From: Agelas oroides
Lineage: Eukaryota > Porifera > Demospongiae > Agelasida > Agelasidae
Reading direction: 5' to 3'
NCBI GenBank assembly: GCA_949130485.1
Contig: OX422183.1
Coordinates: 5,236,636-5,300,635 of the forward strand
Length of the DNA stretch: 64,000 bases
Shown here: positions 26,001 through 36,200 of the stretch, piece by piece
Layout: every line of letters begins with the position of its first letter
How positions within the stretch are numbered: the stretch's first letter is position 1
Made by a program: the position numbers and the translations under genes
The notes under the pieces: generated by a model
Seen by the model: the letters and a program-made list of their open reading frames with translations, nothing else
What the model was told of the DNA's origin: nothing
Databases searched by the model: none

Positions 26001-26149
26001 AAGTGCCTGGAAAGAAACTAACGTTTAAGTATACCTGCGATGTGCAGCACTATGTGAGATCGCGAAACAGCCAGTCAGTACATCCGTCTTTAAATCAACA
26101 TGCTAACGTAGGTAGCGATTCTGACATTGAGTTGAAATCAGAACTGTAG
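18093..26149 (+). CDS. ETS-domain transcription factor
   Basis: Join 18093-20096, 25773-26149. A long Ser/Pro-rich exon is spliced in phase 1 to an exon with a complete ETS domain (25787-26056): the family's Trp residues in IQLWQF, IQWTG and KLWG, and recognition helix [14 protein letters not shown] with its two DNA-contacting arginines. The domain looks closest to the ETS1/GABP/ERG type by eye. It sits near the C-terminus, followed by about 30 residues ending in an acidic tail ([11 protein letters not shown]). The N-terminal exon has SP/TP-rich tracts ([20 protein letters not shown]), a basic [10 protein letters not shown] nuclear-localisation-like motif and no recognised fold, typical of a regulatory region with MAP-kinase-type SP/TP sites. 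No Pointed domain is visible. The first in-frame Met (18323) has a weak context and the frame is open back to the acceptor at 18092, so at least one 5-prime exon probably precedes it, possibly the SIR2 exons. Confidence 0.9.
20954..21017. mobile_element. Mutator-type foldback element, 64 bp
   Basis: TAGCCTCGTTCCCAGGC ends, almost no interior, and the exact 9-bp target duplication GCGGACTGT (20945-20953 and 21018-21026). Confidence 0.88.
21082..21599. mobile_element. Inverted-repeat element with ATAGATCTGGAAATTTTCG ends
   Basis: The left end 'agatctggaaattttcgtg' pairs with 'acgaaaatttccagatct'. Repeated 'ttttcatg' modules lie near the left arm. It sits in the ETS intron. Confidence 0.65.
22024..22578. 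mobile_element. Mutator-type foldback element, 555 bp
   Basis: Long inverted arms, an internal duplication of about 100 bp ('cacttgtcacgtgaatgacg' occurs twice on one side), and the exact 9-bp duplication GCTTGACAC on both flanks. A related, more decayed copy lies at 38612-38935. Confidence 0.88.
23760..24660. repeat. Array of palindromic CCATAGTACAAAGCTATACCGG units
   Basis: At least three hairpin units of about 120-150 bp with inverted 'aaagctataccggaaaatat' ends and 'ggcaacaaac' interiors are joined by 'cgaaggttcgtatgataaaa'. Single copies lie at 10622-10745 and 14807-14948. Confidence 0.75.
25505..25770 (+). repeat. (TCTCC)n pyrimidine microsatellite at the ETS acceptor
   Basis: About 265 bp of nearly pure C/T, with a CCTTCTCCTCTCCC-type part followed by about 30 TCTCC units. 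It runs directly into the CTTCCCTAG acceptor, so it is the polypyrimidine tract of the ETS-domain exon. Open frames rich in Ser/Leu/Pro or Glu/Arg here are repeat artefacts. Confidence 0.9.
25773..26149 (+). CDS. ETS gene, last exon with ETS domain
   Basis: The acceptor CTTCCCTAG ends at 25772, at the end of a 260-bp pyrimidine tract. The split codon T|TT gives Phe and the frame runs [12 protein letters not shown]. The stop TAG is at 26147-26149. A poly(A) signal follows 260 bp later. Confidence 0.93.
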
Positions 26150-26409
26150 AGAGCCCAAAATGTACATACATTTCTATTTAAACGTAATAATTAGTATTGG
26201 TCTAACCTTTCTAATTTTTCACTGCATGACAGCATCGTGTTTGTTGGTATTATTGTGTTATGTGCATTAGTTTACATACATGCAATTTACACACTGTAAA
26301 CTTGTGTTGTGTAAAACATAATCAATGTAAACACTATAACAGTGTATGTTTGCTGTCATATCTGTACATTTTTGTGTGTTGTTATTAATTGAAGTGTTAT
26401 TTTCAGCTG

Positions 26410-26415
26410 AATAAA
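26410..26415 (+). terminator. Poly(A) signal of the ETS gene
   Basis: A canonical AATAAA lies in an AT-rich 3-prime UTR with a GT-rich stretch just after it (tgtttgtgtac). It is placed as expected for the ETS transcript end. Confidence 0.7.
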
Positions 26416-29081
26416 TGTTTGTGTACACTTTCTTAGTAATGGTTGTAAGTTGGTAGCCAAGGATTTATGTTATGGCCTGGGCAATAACCACCCAACTTGG
26501 CAGAGCCAGAGGACAAGGATCGTTATAATACCGGTAAATCCTGTTATTAGTAAACATGTTATTAGTTTGCACTGTAAACAAGGTAGTTCATAGGAAACTC
26601 TTGTTTTACAACTTCCTGTGGTATAATGACAACTTCATGAGCCCACCTGTTACTATAGAAACAAGGGTGAAGTGGAGAGTGTTTGTTATAGCATGGTAAC
26701 CAAGGATTTGTGATCACTTGAGGGTATAACCCAAGAACAATCAAGGGTTGTTTGTTATTGTAAGTCATAAACCCTGTAGGCTATAGCGAACTATACACAA
26801 TAACGCATGGTAGCCTGGGATTTATGGCCAATAACCACCTGACTCCTTAGGCAGAGCCCGAGGACAAGGGTGGTGGTTATTGTAAACCATAAATCCCAGA
26901 CTAACATGCATGGTTATATGCTCCAATCTGATTGGTTCTTCTTGCTATTAGTAAACATACAAGGTAGTTTACACTGTAAACAAGGTAGCTTATAGGAAAA
27001 CATTCTACAACTTAAATCCTGTGGTATACTTTATGAACAGAATCTCCACCTTTTTGTCAATTCATGACAACTGAAACAAGGGTCAAGCGTGGAAATACCT
27101 TGGTTTTCCTTGTTATTAGTACACATACAAGTAGTTTACACTGTACACAAGGTATAGTTTATAGGAAACATCATTTTACAACTTTCTGTTGCAGATCAAA
27201 TCTACAACTTCCTTGATCTTGTCAGTTGTGGAAAATAGTACCCACCTGTTACCATAGAAACAAGAGTGATATAGCCAGCCCAGTTCCAATGCAGGCCTTC
27301 CCACATGCAGTTTTATAGGAAAAACCATTTTACAACTTACTCACCTGTTAACCTACTTCCCAGCCTCTCTCCTTAGTGGGGAGAGCCTGGGGAAGAGGCT
27401 ACCCACCTGTTACCATAGAAATGAGACTGGATACAGCCAGCCTAGTTCCCACTGGTGCAGTTTTTGATTGTACTGGAAGTGATCAAAAACTGGAGAGAGA
27501 AGAGGCTGGAATATAGCATGGGAGTCAAGGATTTACCACCTGACTCAAGTATAGCCCAAGGATCGAGGAAGATTGGCGTAAATCCCATGACTTAGTGCTT
27601 ATAGAACTGTTCCGTCATGTGACCAGTCTGTAAAGCAGGTTATATCACTTTCTACATTGGACAAACAGCAGAGTATAAGGAGTCATATACTCCTATTATG
27701 TAAAAGTTGTAAATAATAGTTTGCACAAAACTTGCATGTTGTACCAGAATAGTTTACATGTTGTACCAGAATAGTTTACATGTTGTACCAGAATAATTTA
27801 CACAAAATTGAGTGATAGTTTACTGTCTCAATGTGGTATAAGTATAATAGATATATCCCACCTAATATAGTTTTGCCTATACAACAGGTGGGGATTTCCT
27901 GTGATAATTTCCCTCCCTGAGGGTTACAAGGGAAATTATGGCTCATAATTTCCTCTCCATGTATTTTTAGTTTACAGTCTACTACATTGTCAGACTATAG
28001 TTACAGGATTTTACATCATTTTACTGTGACAGTCAATAATATTGAAGTTACTGTAAACACTTGCACATGTACAGATGTGTTTACAATAATAACAACCAAG
28101 GACCAATCAGGTGGGATATATAATAGTTATAGCACAGGTGGCCAGGGATTTATGGCTGTAGTGAACAAACCTCGTCCTCGGGCTACGCCCTCCGACTCAG
28201 TCTGTTTACTGCCATAAATCCCTGGCACCTGTGCTATAACTATAACATAAACCACAGTAGACAAGGATTTATGGTCCACAAAACATTCGAGCCAATTATA
28301 TTCTCCACTCTGATTGGTCCTTGTTGTTATTAGTAAACACACAATCATGGTAGTTTTCACTGTAAACAAGGTGTGTTATCAGTAAACATGTAAAGTAGTT
28401 TACACTGTAAACAAGGTTGCTTATAGAAAACATCATTTTACAACTTCCTGTGGTATATGGAACAGAATCTACAGAATCTACAACTTCCTGTCAGTATATG
28501 GAAAATAATACCCACCTGTTACCATAGAAACAAGGGTGAAGTAGAGTATATATTGGATATACTACCTATACTCCACTAGATTGTTTACCCTCGGCTGCAC
28601 CTTGGGTATAAACCGGCTAGCAGAATACTCCGAGCATAGGTAGTATATCCAATACTGGTAATCACTGCATGTCGCCTTCAGAAGCATTAAATTTTGCAAC
28701 CAGGATCAAGAACTTTGATTGGCAACAATGTGTTTGATCGTTCCCTTCTGATTGCTTGACACTGGTTCGAATGGTAGCCACGCCTCCTAGTATCATTGGT
28801 CCCATGATATTTTTCTTTGATGCAATTTCTTCAGATGTGACTTGAAGGCTGCATTTTGACTTTAAATTGCATTTTGACTTTAAATTGGTATAGTATTTTT
28901 GTTCAGAAATCACCTTGGTCCTCTGAGTTCTGACTAAAACAACATTGCTGGATTCCATTTGGACCCGGGTCACAAATACTTCTGCAGAAGACAAATAAGT
29001 GTCTAACGTAATTTCAATTATATATAATTATAGTCCAGCAACATTCCATTCAATTAGCAGTCATGAACTAATTGGTGGCTG
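26416..29081. other. Intergenic region between the convergent ETS and TTC12-like genes
   Basis: No gene was seen. The region holds many copies of a GTTTACACTGTAAACAAGGTA-type module (26560-28400), often beside 'ttacaacttcctgtggtat' and 'acccacctgttaccatagaaac'. An inverted repeat (28125-28250) pairs 'agcacaggtggccagggatttatgg' with its complement. Another inverted pair lies at 28545-28660 (tatattggatatactacctat). The minus-strand frame at 28662-28994 has no protein character I recognise and overlaps sequence related to the element at 34921-35203. Confidence 0.6.
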
Positions 29082-29134
29082 CTAAGTTCTGCAGTGTTTC
29101 GATTGTTTAACATCCTTCAGTTCTTGAATGTATC
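29082..29134 (-). CDS. TTC12: TTC12-like last exon with early stop
   Basis: The acceptor CTTTCTTCTTCCAG is followed by GA, completing a Gly codon in phase. The exon reads [17 protein letters not shown] then TAG at 29084-29082. The first residues match the GYLNQVD segment following TPR3 in TTC12. No canonical poly(A) signal was seen just downstream. Confidence 0.72.
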
Positions 29135-32100
29135 CTGGAAGAAAGAAAGCCAAAATTAACCAAGTTAAGCAGTTGTCTAAACCGCACTCCCAAGATGCTG
29201 AAAGTTACCATTACAAGGCTAAACCACACCCCAGGACACTCAAACACTACAAATGCTTTCTTAAGTTAGTTTACTTCCATAGTTAGTCTCGTGCCCAGAT
29301 CCCACCCATGAGGAGAGGGTCTGGTGACAATCAGCTGATTCCTTGGGCTTACGAGCCAAAAAAGTGCTGTGTCATTGTGCTGAAGTAGTCAAGAATTTCT
29401 AGTCTTGCAACCACAGATTGTTGTTTTCTGCAATATGATTGGCGGAGGGAAATTCTAATCAACGTTAATGGGTTCTTCGTGGGTGGAGTCTGGGGATTGT
29501 TGTTATTACAAGTCTTACACCACTCATGAATAATTAATGACCAGAAGCTTTGATGTTCAATTAGTCTGGAAGTATTTAAAATACCCCAGAACAACTTAAG
29601 CACCTCTCATGGTGGTCTAAGTCAGTTAGACACCTCGTACTGGTTTCCCTCCCCCTTTTGACAACCTTAGCAGTAACATAGTTATGTTAACTGCTGCGTT
29701 GTTAAAAACCGAGGGAAACCTGTACGAGGCTCATATACTTGTTTATTTTATATCCAGTTTCCAATTATTTTCAAACTGCACACTTTTTGGGGGCAGTAAT
29801 TGATCTTATGCCAACTGTCATGGGCTTTGTGGCTAGCAAAAGCAATACTGTTCAGCTCGCCCATTTGAGGCGTGGTTTACTCGCTTGTTTTGCGCAGCAC
29901 GGTGTTAAAAGACTTGAAGTATATGATTAATATGCAATCACATGGATTCTCATACAATTTGGGAATAATTGCACTCACAAAAGGCATAAATTGCCTGTTG
30001 CTAATGCAATTATTCCCAAATTGCACTCAAATTACGTACCTATACAAACCACACTCCAAGATGTTTTTAGCTGGACAAGTTACCATTACAAGGCTAAACC
30101 GCATGCCAAGACACTCAAACACTAATGCTTTTCTAAGTTTGGCTACTAGATATCCATAGTGGTCTTAGGGATAATTATGTAAATTTTAAACTTCAGCTTC
30201 CTTAGCCCCCAAATTAGTACTGTAAGACAGTATGGTAGTTTTTTGAGTTTTTAGCCGTAGCAAATTCACAACAGGTAGTTGCAAATGTTTCAATCCGACA
30301 AGAATTTGGATTGGTTGATTGATCAATTGATTGGTTGGTTACGCCCTATAGGTTATCGTCACATCTGTAAGACTGAAGCCAAGCTTTGTTGACTTTGGGA
30401 GAAGTCTTCGTCCCGATTTCCAGGAATAGTTTACACAATCAGTGCAACTCAAAACCACTCAGTCAGATTGTTGTGCTCATGTTGGTAAATTTATTATCAT
30501 AATAAGCTTTATTATCATAACTTGTCTAACCCTAATCAATGAAGTCCTGCTAGTGTGGGGCTTGCTCAGGCTTGGACCAATCACATCACTTTTACAGTAG
30601 TGCACTCGTATCGCTAAGATGCCCACTACTGGTATCAGCTATTGTTTTAGTCTGGGTTGTGTGTGGCTTTTCTGCGAATTGGTGAGGGAGCCATAGCAGA
30701 CAGCGTTCCAAAAGAGCTTCTTCATGTAATATTGGTGGTCTGGCAGCGTGCTAGCGTTGAGCTAGCTATAAGCACAGCTTGTGTAGAGGGGTGTCGGGGG
30801 AGGCCAAGAGTGCTACTGCATGCATTACGTCATTACGCGTTGCGGGCAAAAATAATATTGGCGGATTTTAATTTGGCGGTTTCAACCCTGACCGCCAAAC
30901 CGCCAAATTTAATTCCCCATCAAATTTTCTGGCTATATGGTATTATTACCTTTGAGATTTTGTGTTGGTACAATAGTAGCTTCTTGGTGAATGGAGAGAT
31001 ACTAGTAATGCTTCTAGTACTGTTTAGCGGGAAACGTTCACGGGATAAAACTTTTGTGGATTGGTGGAAATAAGATTTTCACGGAGAAAACTTTCGCGGA
31101 TTGCTTGCAGGTGCTGCCAAAAGATGCCACACCCCCAAATTTCGTGGAGAAAACTTTCGCAAATAGCCACAAAACCTCGAAATTCGCTAAAGTTTTCTCC
31201 CTCGAATGTTTCCCGCTATACGATATGTGTTGAATCGAACAATGTACCACTGCTATGCAAGTTAAAACAACTGAAATTGCAGAGCAAGGTTTATTGGAAT
31301 GATGTGGAATTGAAAACACTTCAATCACGCTGCTCAAAGTGGTGCTGTAGGAATTGTGCCGTATATTATTATGCTGAAGAACAAAAATTGAGGTGGGCTA
31401 AGGTTAGTGGGTTTGGACACAAGATAAAAATATCATGATATATCATAGTTTACACAAAATCAAAGTTATAGTTTACTGTCTCAATGTGGTATAAATTGGA
31501 TATATACCTATACTAGTATATTGTGTTTATACTCCAAGTATAGGTAGTACCACATTGAGACTGTAAACTGTAACTTGGTTTTGTGTAAACTATCCTGAAC
31601 ATCACGTAAGTTTGTGAAAACTATTATTTTACACAATTTTTGCATAATGTTGTATAAGATCAAGAGTTTATAACAGTAAGAGTGTGCAACTCCCATATGG
31701 TTTCTACACCCGCCATCTGGATAGGATGACGTAGGCAATCAGCAGTGACTATGCTTAGCTGTGAAACACAGCACCAAAGGAGGTGGGCTTTCACATAAGC
31801 TAATGTACACTAGCACCTAGAATGGCTTCATGTTAAGTACATATTCACTGCAGATTGCCTACGTCATCCTATCCAGATGGCGGGTGTAGAAACCATATGG
31901 GAGTTGCACACTCTTACTGTTATAAACTCTTGATAAGATATATTACCCATCCCTAATGTAGAGGTCTGGGGTTGTCCAATTAGTCTAGGAGGTTACCTTT
32001 TATTTTGTCCGTCTCTTGTGGAAACAGCTTACACACTTCTTGGTAGCAATCTTCAGCCTTTGTAACAGAGAAGATAATTAGTGGAACCTTCACTGACCTT

Positions 32101-33248
32101 TGATCTCCATCAACATATGACCTTTGACCTCCAATGACCTTTAACCTCCAATGACATGACCTTTGACCTCCAATGACATTTTTTAGTAGTACATGGCTAT
32201 ACAAAATATTGGTTTCTTCAATTCCAACCCGAATTTTTACATTATCAAATGCTAACATTTTGATTACAGTGCTGTAGTCTTCTTCAGGACACATCTGCAT
32301 ACAACACTGGGAATACTGCTTAAGTACATAATCAGGAAAGCTAGTTGCTAATGGGAATGCTAGTTGCTAGCTAACAGAAACGTAACACGCTAGGTAGCGT
32401 CTATTGTTCCGTCATCAGTTTCTCGGTGTGGCGTGGCCTGGGTGGAGCTTGTCATCATGGCATGGTCCAGGACCGGTTGCCAGCATTCCGGAATGGTGAC
32501 GCCCTCGTCTCTGTTGATCAGTTCAAGATTAGTGAGGTGGATGTGTAGAGCCTCTTTGATGAGCAATGTGGGTGTTGTTCCACGCTACGCTAGCCTCGAA
32601 CCCAGGCTTTCTGTTCCAGATTTTGTCTTGCAGCTTTGGAGAAACTCCCTAACCCTAACCCTCCGATTTTTCTCCAAAGCTGCGAGACAAAAATCCGGAA
32701 CGGAAAGCCTGGGTTCGAGGGTAACGCTACGCCAGGAAACTGATGATGGAACAATAGACGCTACCTAGCGTGTTATGTTTCTGTTAGCTAGCAACTAAAA
32801 GCATAAACCTCTTACTAAGACAACACTGGTGCGTTATGTTCCAAAATCATACCTGATTTAACTTATGAAGTGATGCGTAGGCCTTTCCTTTCTGTAGATA
32901 AGCTTTGAGAGTGTTTGGGTCAAGCTGTGAGAGAGATTGTGTGTGTGTGTGAGGGTGATACGAACAAGTTGTGCGTGTGCGTGTGTGTGTGTGTGTGTGA
33001 GGGTGATACGAACAAGTGGTGTGTGTATGTGTGTGTGTGTGTGTGTATGCGTATAAGCGGTGTGTATATGTGTCTGTGTGTGTGTGCATGCGTGTGCGTG
33101 TGTGTATGTGTGTGTGTGTTGTATGTGCATGTGTGTGCATGTGTGTGTGTGTGTGTATGTGTGTGTGTGTGTATGTGTGTGTGTGTGTGTGTGTGAGGGT
33201 GATACGAACAAGTTGTGTGTGTGTGTGTGAGGGTGATACGAACAAGTG

Positions 33249-33281
<33 letters not shown>

Positions 33282-36200
33282 TGTGCATGCGTGTGTGCGT
33301 GTGTGTGTGTGTGCATGTGTGTGTGTGTGTGTGTGTGTGCACCTACGTACCTACCTTAATTGCAGTGTCACAGTCGCCAATGGCTTCCTCATACCTTCCC
33401 ACTCTATTGTAAGCCTGAAAATAAGATATTTGGACCATGAAAATTTCAAAGATCGCTAGTAATGCTAAGTTAAGTCCCTCCCTGGGGGGTGACCATTGAG
33501 TGTAAAACTATTATGCAAACTGCCTCAGCCTCCTTTCCCAGCAAGCTAGTCTCATGCCCCGCCCATGTGTACCTCCCAGCGAGAAATAGTCTGGTGAACG
33601 AAGTCAGATTTCTTGGGCTTATTCCCAAAAGTGGTAAGGACCAATGAGATTGTGAGATCGCTAACTATTACATAGCACTTGCCTTTCAACAATTATTTCT
33701 ATTTGGGTATCCATACCTTTTGAGTGGGTTTGACACAAAATGTTTTGAATACACTGTTGCAAGAGCAGGTGCTAGCCCAAGAACAGACCGTTTTTCCTTG
33801 TGAGAGAGTGGGGTCCGGGGATGAGACTACGACCAAGCTGGGCCGGGCCTGGAAACAAGGCTTGTGAGAGAGTGGGGTCCGGGGACGAGACTACCACCAA
33901 GCTGGGCCGGGCCTGGAAACAAGGCTTGTGAGAGAGTGGGGTCCGGGGACGAGACTACCACCAAGCTGGGCCGGGCCTGGAAACAAGGCTTGTGAGAGAG
34001 TGGGGTCCGGGGACGAGACTACCACCAAGCTGGGCGGGGCCTGGAAACAAGGCTGCACTAATATACACCTTTGTAAAAACTAATATTGCTAAAAATAACC
34101 ATGTATAATTTTGTCTCCCTTTTGATAGTTTTGTTTTTTCTTGTCCTTGTCCATGTTGCAACCTTGCTTTGTTCAGTATGTGTGCAGGGGATTGCTGAAG
34201 ACCAGCATGTTGCAGCCCTTGTTTTAAACACAATCCCAACAGGAAGAGTGAAGCCTTAAAATTGTTAGTCACATATCTTTTTATTGCTGTATGCAAAATA
34301 GTTTATTGGAAGTCACGTAGACAGACCTTTTGAACTGTACATAATTGCATATGAGGTCATACCCTACAACAGGGATGTGGTTTACCCTTACAATATTCAC
34401 AGGTGTATTACAAACTGTACACATGTACACTTTGTTAGATAATTGTAGAAGTTGTATTGGCTTCCTGTTATCATTTCTAGCTTCCTTACACACAGACAGG
34501 TTGTCTTGACAACTGAAGTTATTTGATAAATTAACACTTAGAACCAGTATAAAATTGCATAACTGTGTGCTGATGCAACATCCCAGTTTAAATACCAATA
34601 TATTTTATGTGTTGCTTTGGTAACTGGTTATATTAGGACATTGGAGGTACAATCCCTGGGCAAGCCCCAAATGTGTGTTGAAGAGTCTCATGTGGCCACA
34701 CCCCATTCCACAAGAGAGGGAAGAGGTCTGGTAACTTCTTATTTGTTGCACGCACTGTGGAGTGCGGGACCAATCACTGCAGAGCTGAATGCTGATATCA
34801 CAACTTCAACAGGAAATTACAAGGTGTGAAACCACAAGCAGCTGCTTTGTCAGTTCTTCACAAGATAATTAAGTAGCAACACTCAATGCAAGTAAATTAA
34901 ATTTCTGTGTAACGGAAGTAGTCACTTATACGTCGCCTGTAGAAGCGTTTGCAACCGCGATCAAGTTTTTTGATCGGCAAAAAGTGTGCTTGATCGCTTG
35001 ATCATTCCCTTCTGAGGCTCTTGATTGCTTGATTTTCAAGGGTCAAAGGTCAAATTGCAGCAGCGCGTTCTTGATTGTTGATTTTTAGCAGTTCGGAAGT
35101 CACCTTGATCCCTTGATCGGCTCCCCAAAAGGGCTTTTGATCGCTTGATTCAATTTTGATCCTGGTTGCAAACGCTTACACACTGGACATATATAAGTGA
35201 CTACCCCTTGTCTCTTGCCATGCGATACTACCTGTTTGTTCAACTGACAGCTGGAGAAAAAAATTGAAAGCCATGCTATTAAGCAAATAAACTGCACCCC
35301 AAGACGTGTACTTTATGGTGGACTCAGACTGCACAAGACGTTGCCACTTCTTAGAAGTTCAAAGTTCAAAGTTCATCAAATAACCCCTGAGGGGGAAATA
35401 AACTAGGTTCATGCATGCTCAGAGCAAGCCTTGCACATGCAAAGCATATTATAGATGGTTTTCATGGTAGCCTCACTTCCGGAGGGCAAGAGTTGGTGTC
35501 TGTGTGCAAATACAGGCTAGTAAGCGCTTGTTGAGTCCTTACCATTAGTGCCGAAAGATAAAAGAAGCTGCTTCTCTATCGTGCACTTGCCCTGGGAAGT
35601 ATATGCCTCGACAAACCAGGCTAGGCTGGGTTTGGTAGCCCTAGACTTACATAACCATTATGTCTGAGAGTTTGCAGTGACTGTATAGTCACTCAAGTTG
35701 GCCAGTGAAATGTCAGCACTTACAAGTTTTCTTTAAAGGCAAACAAAGTACATTGATAGCATGTATAGCTGATGTAGTCAGTCACAGTGTGTATGACAGT
35801 TGTCAAGAGCGCATAAGAACGGGCGGCTAGAGTAAGAGCGTGTAACTACGTAAAATTCGAAACCGGGCGGAATTTACCGCCAGTACTAAAAATAGTAACA
35901 CGCACTGCGCACGCTGCGTTGACATAAGCCCTTATGCATTGTTGCTAAGCGCACACGTGACCGGATGTTCTATTTTTAGTACGGTTCAATAATTTTGCCC
36001 GGACTACGGGCTTCTATTGGAGTTACACGCTCTTACTCTAGCCGCCCATTCTTATGCGCTCTTGCAGTTGTAGCTAGTGCGGATACTTGTAGTTAGCCTC
36101 ATTCCCAGGCCCTACCCAGCTTTCCGTCGCTTTTTCGTACTGAAAGCGATGGAAAGCTGGGCGGGGCCTGGGAACAAGGCATATATTTATACCCATTCTA

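Noticed and set aside
30657-31073. 138-codon plus-strand frame
   Set aside because: Its second half overlaps an inverted-repeat element and the rest has no recognisable motif or splice context.
32648-32663. CCCTAACCCTAACCCT telomere-like repeat
   Set aside because: Only 2.7 units, sitting in the loop of a foldback element; not a telomere.
32847-33459. Long His/Thr and Cys/Val open frames on both strands
   Set aside because: Translation of the (GT)n microsatellite; only the flanking 33355-33414 and 32853-32924 exons are coding.
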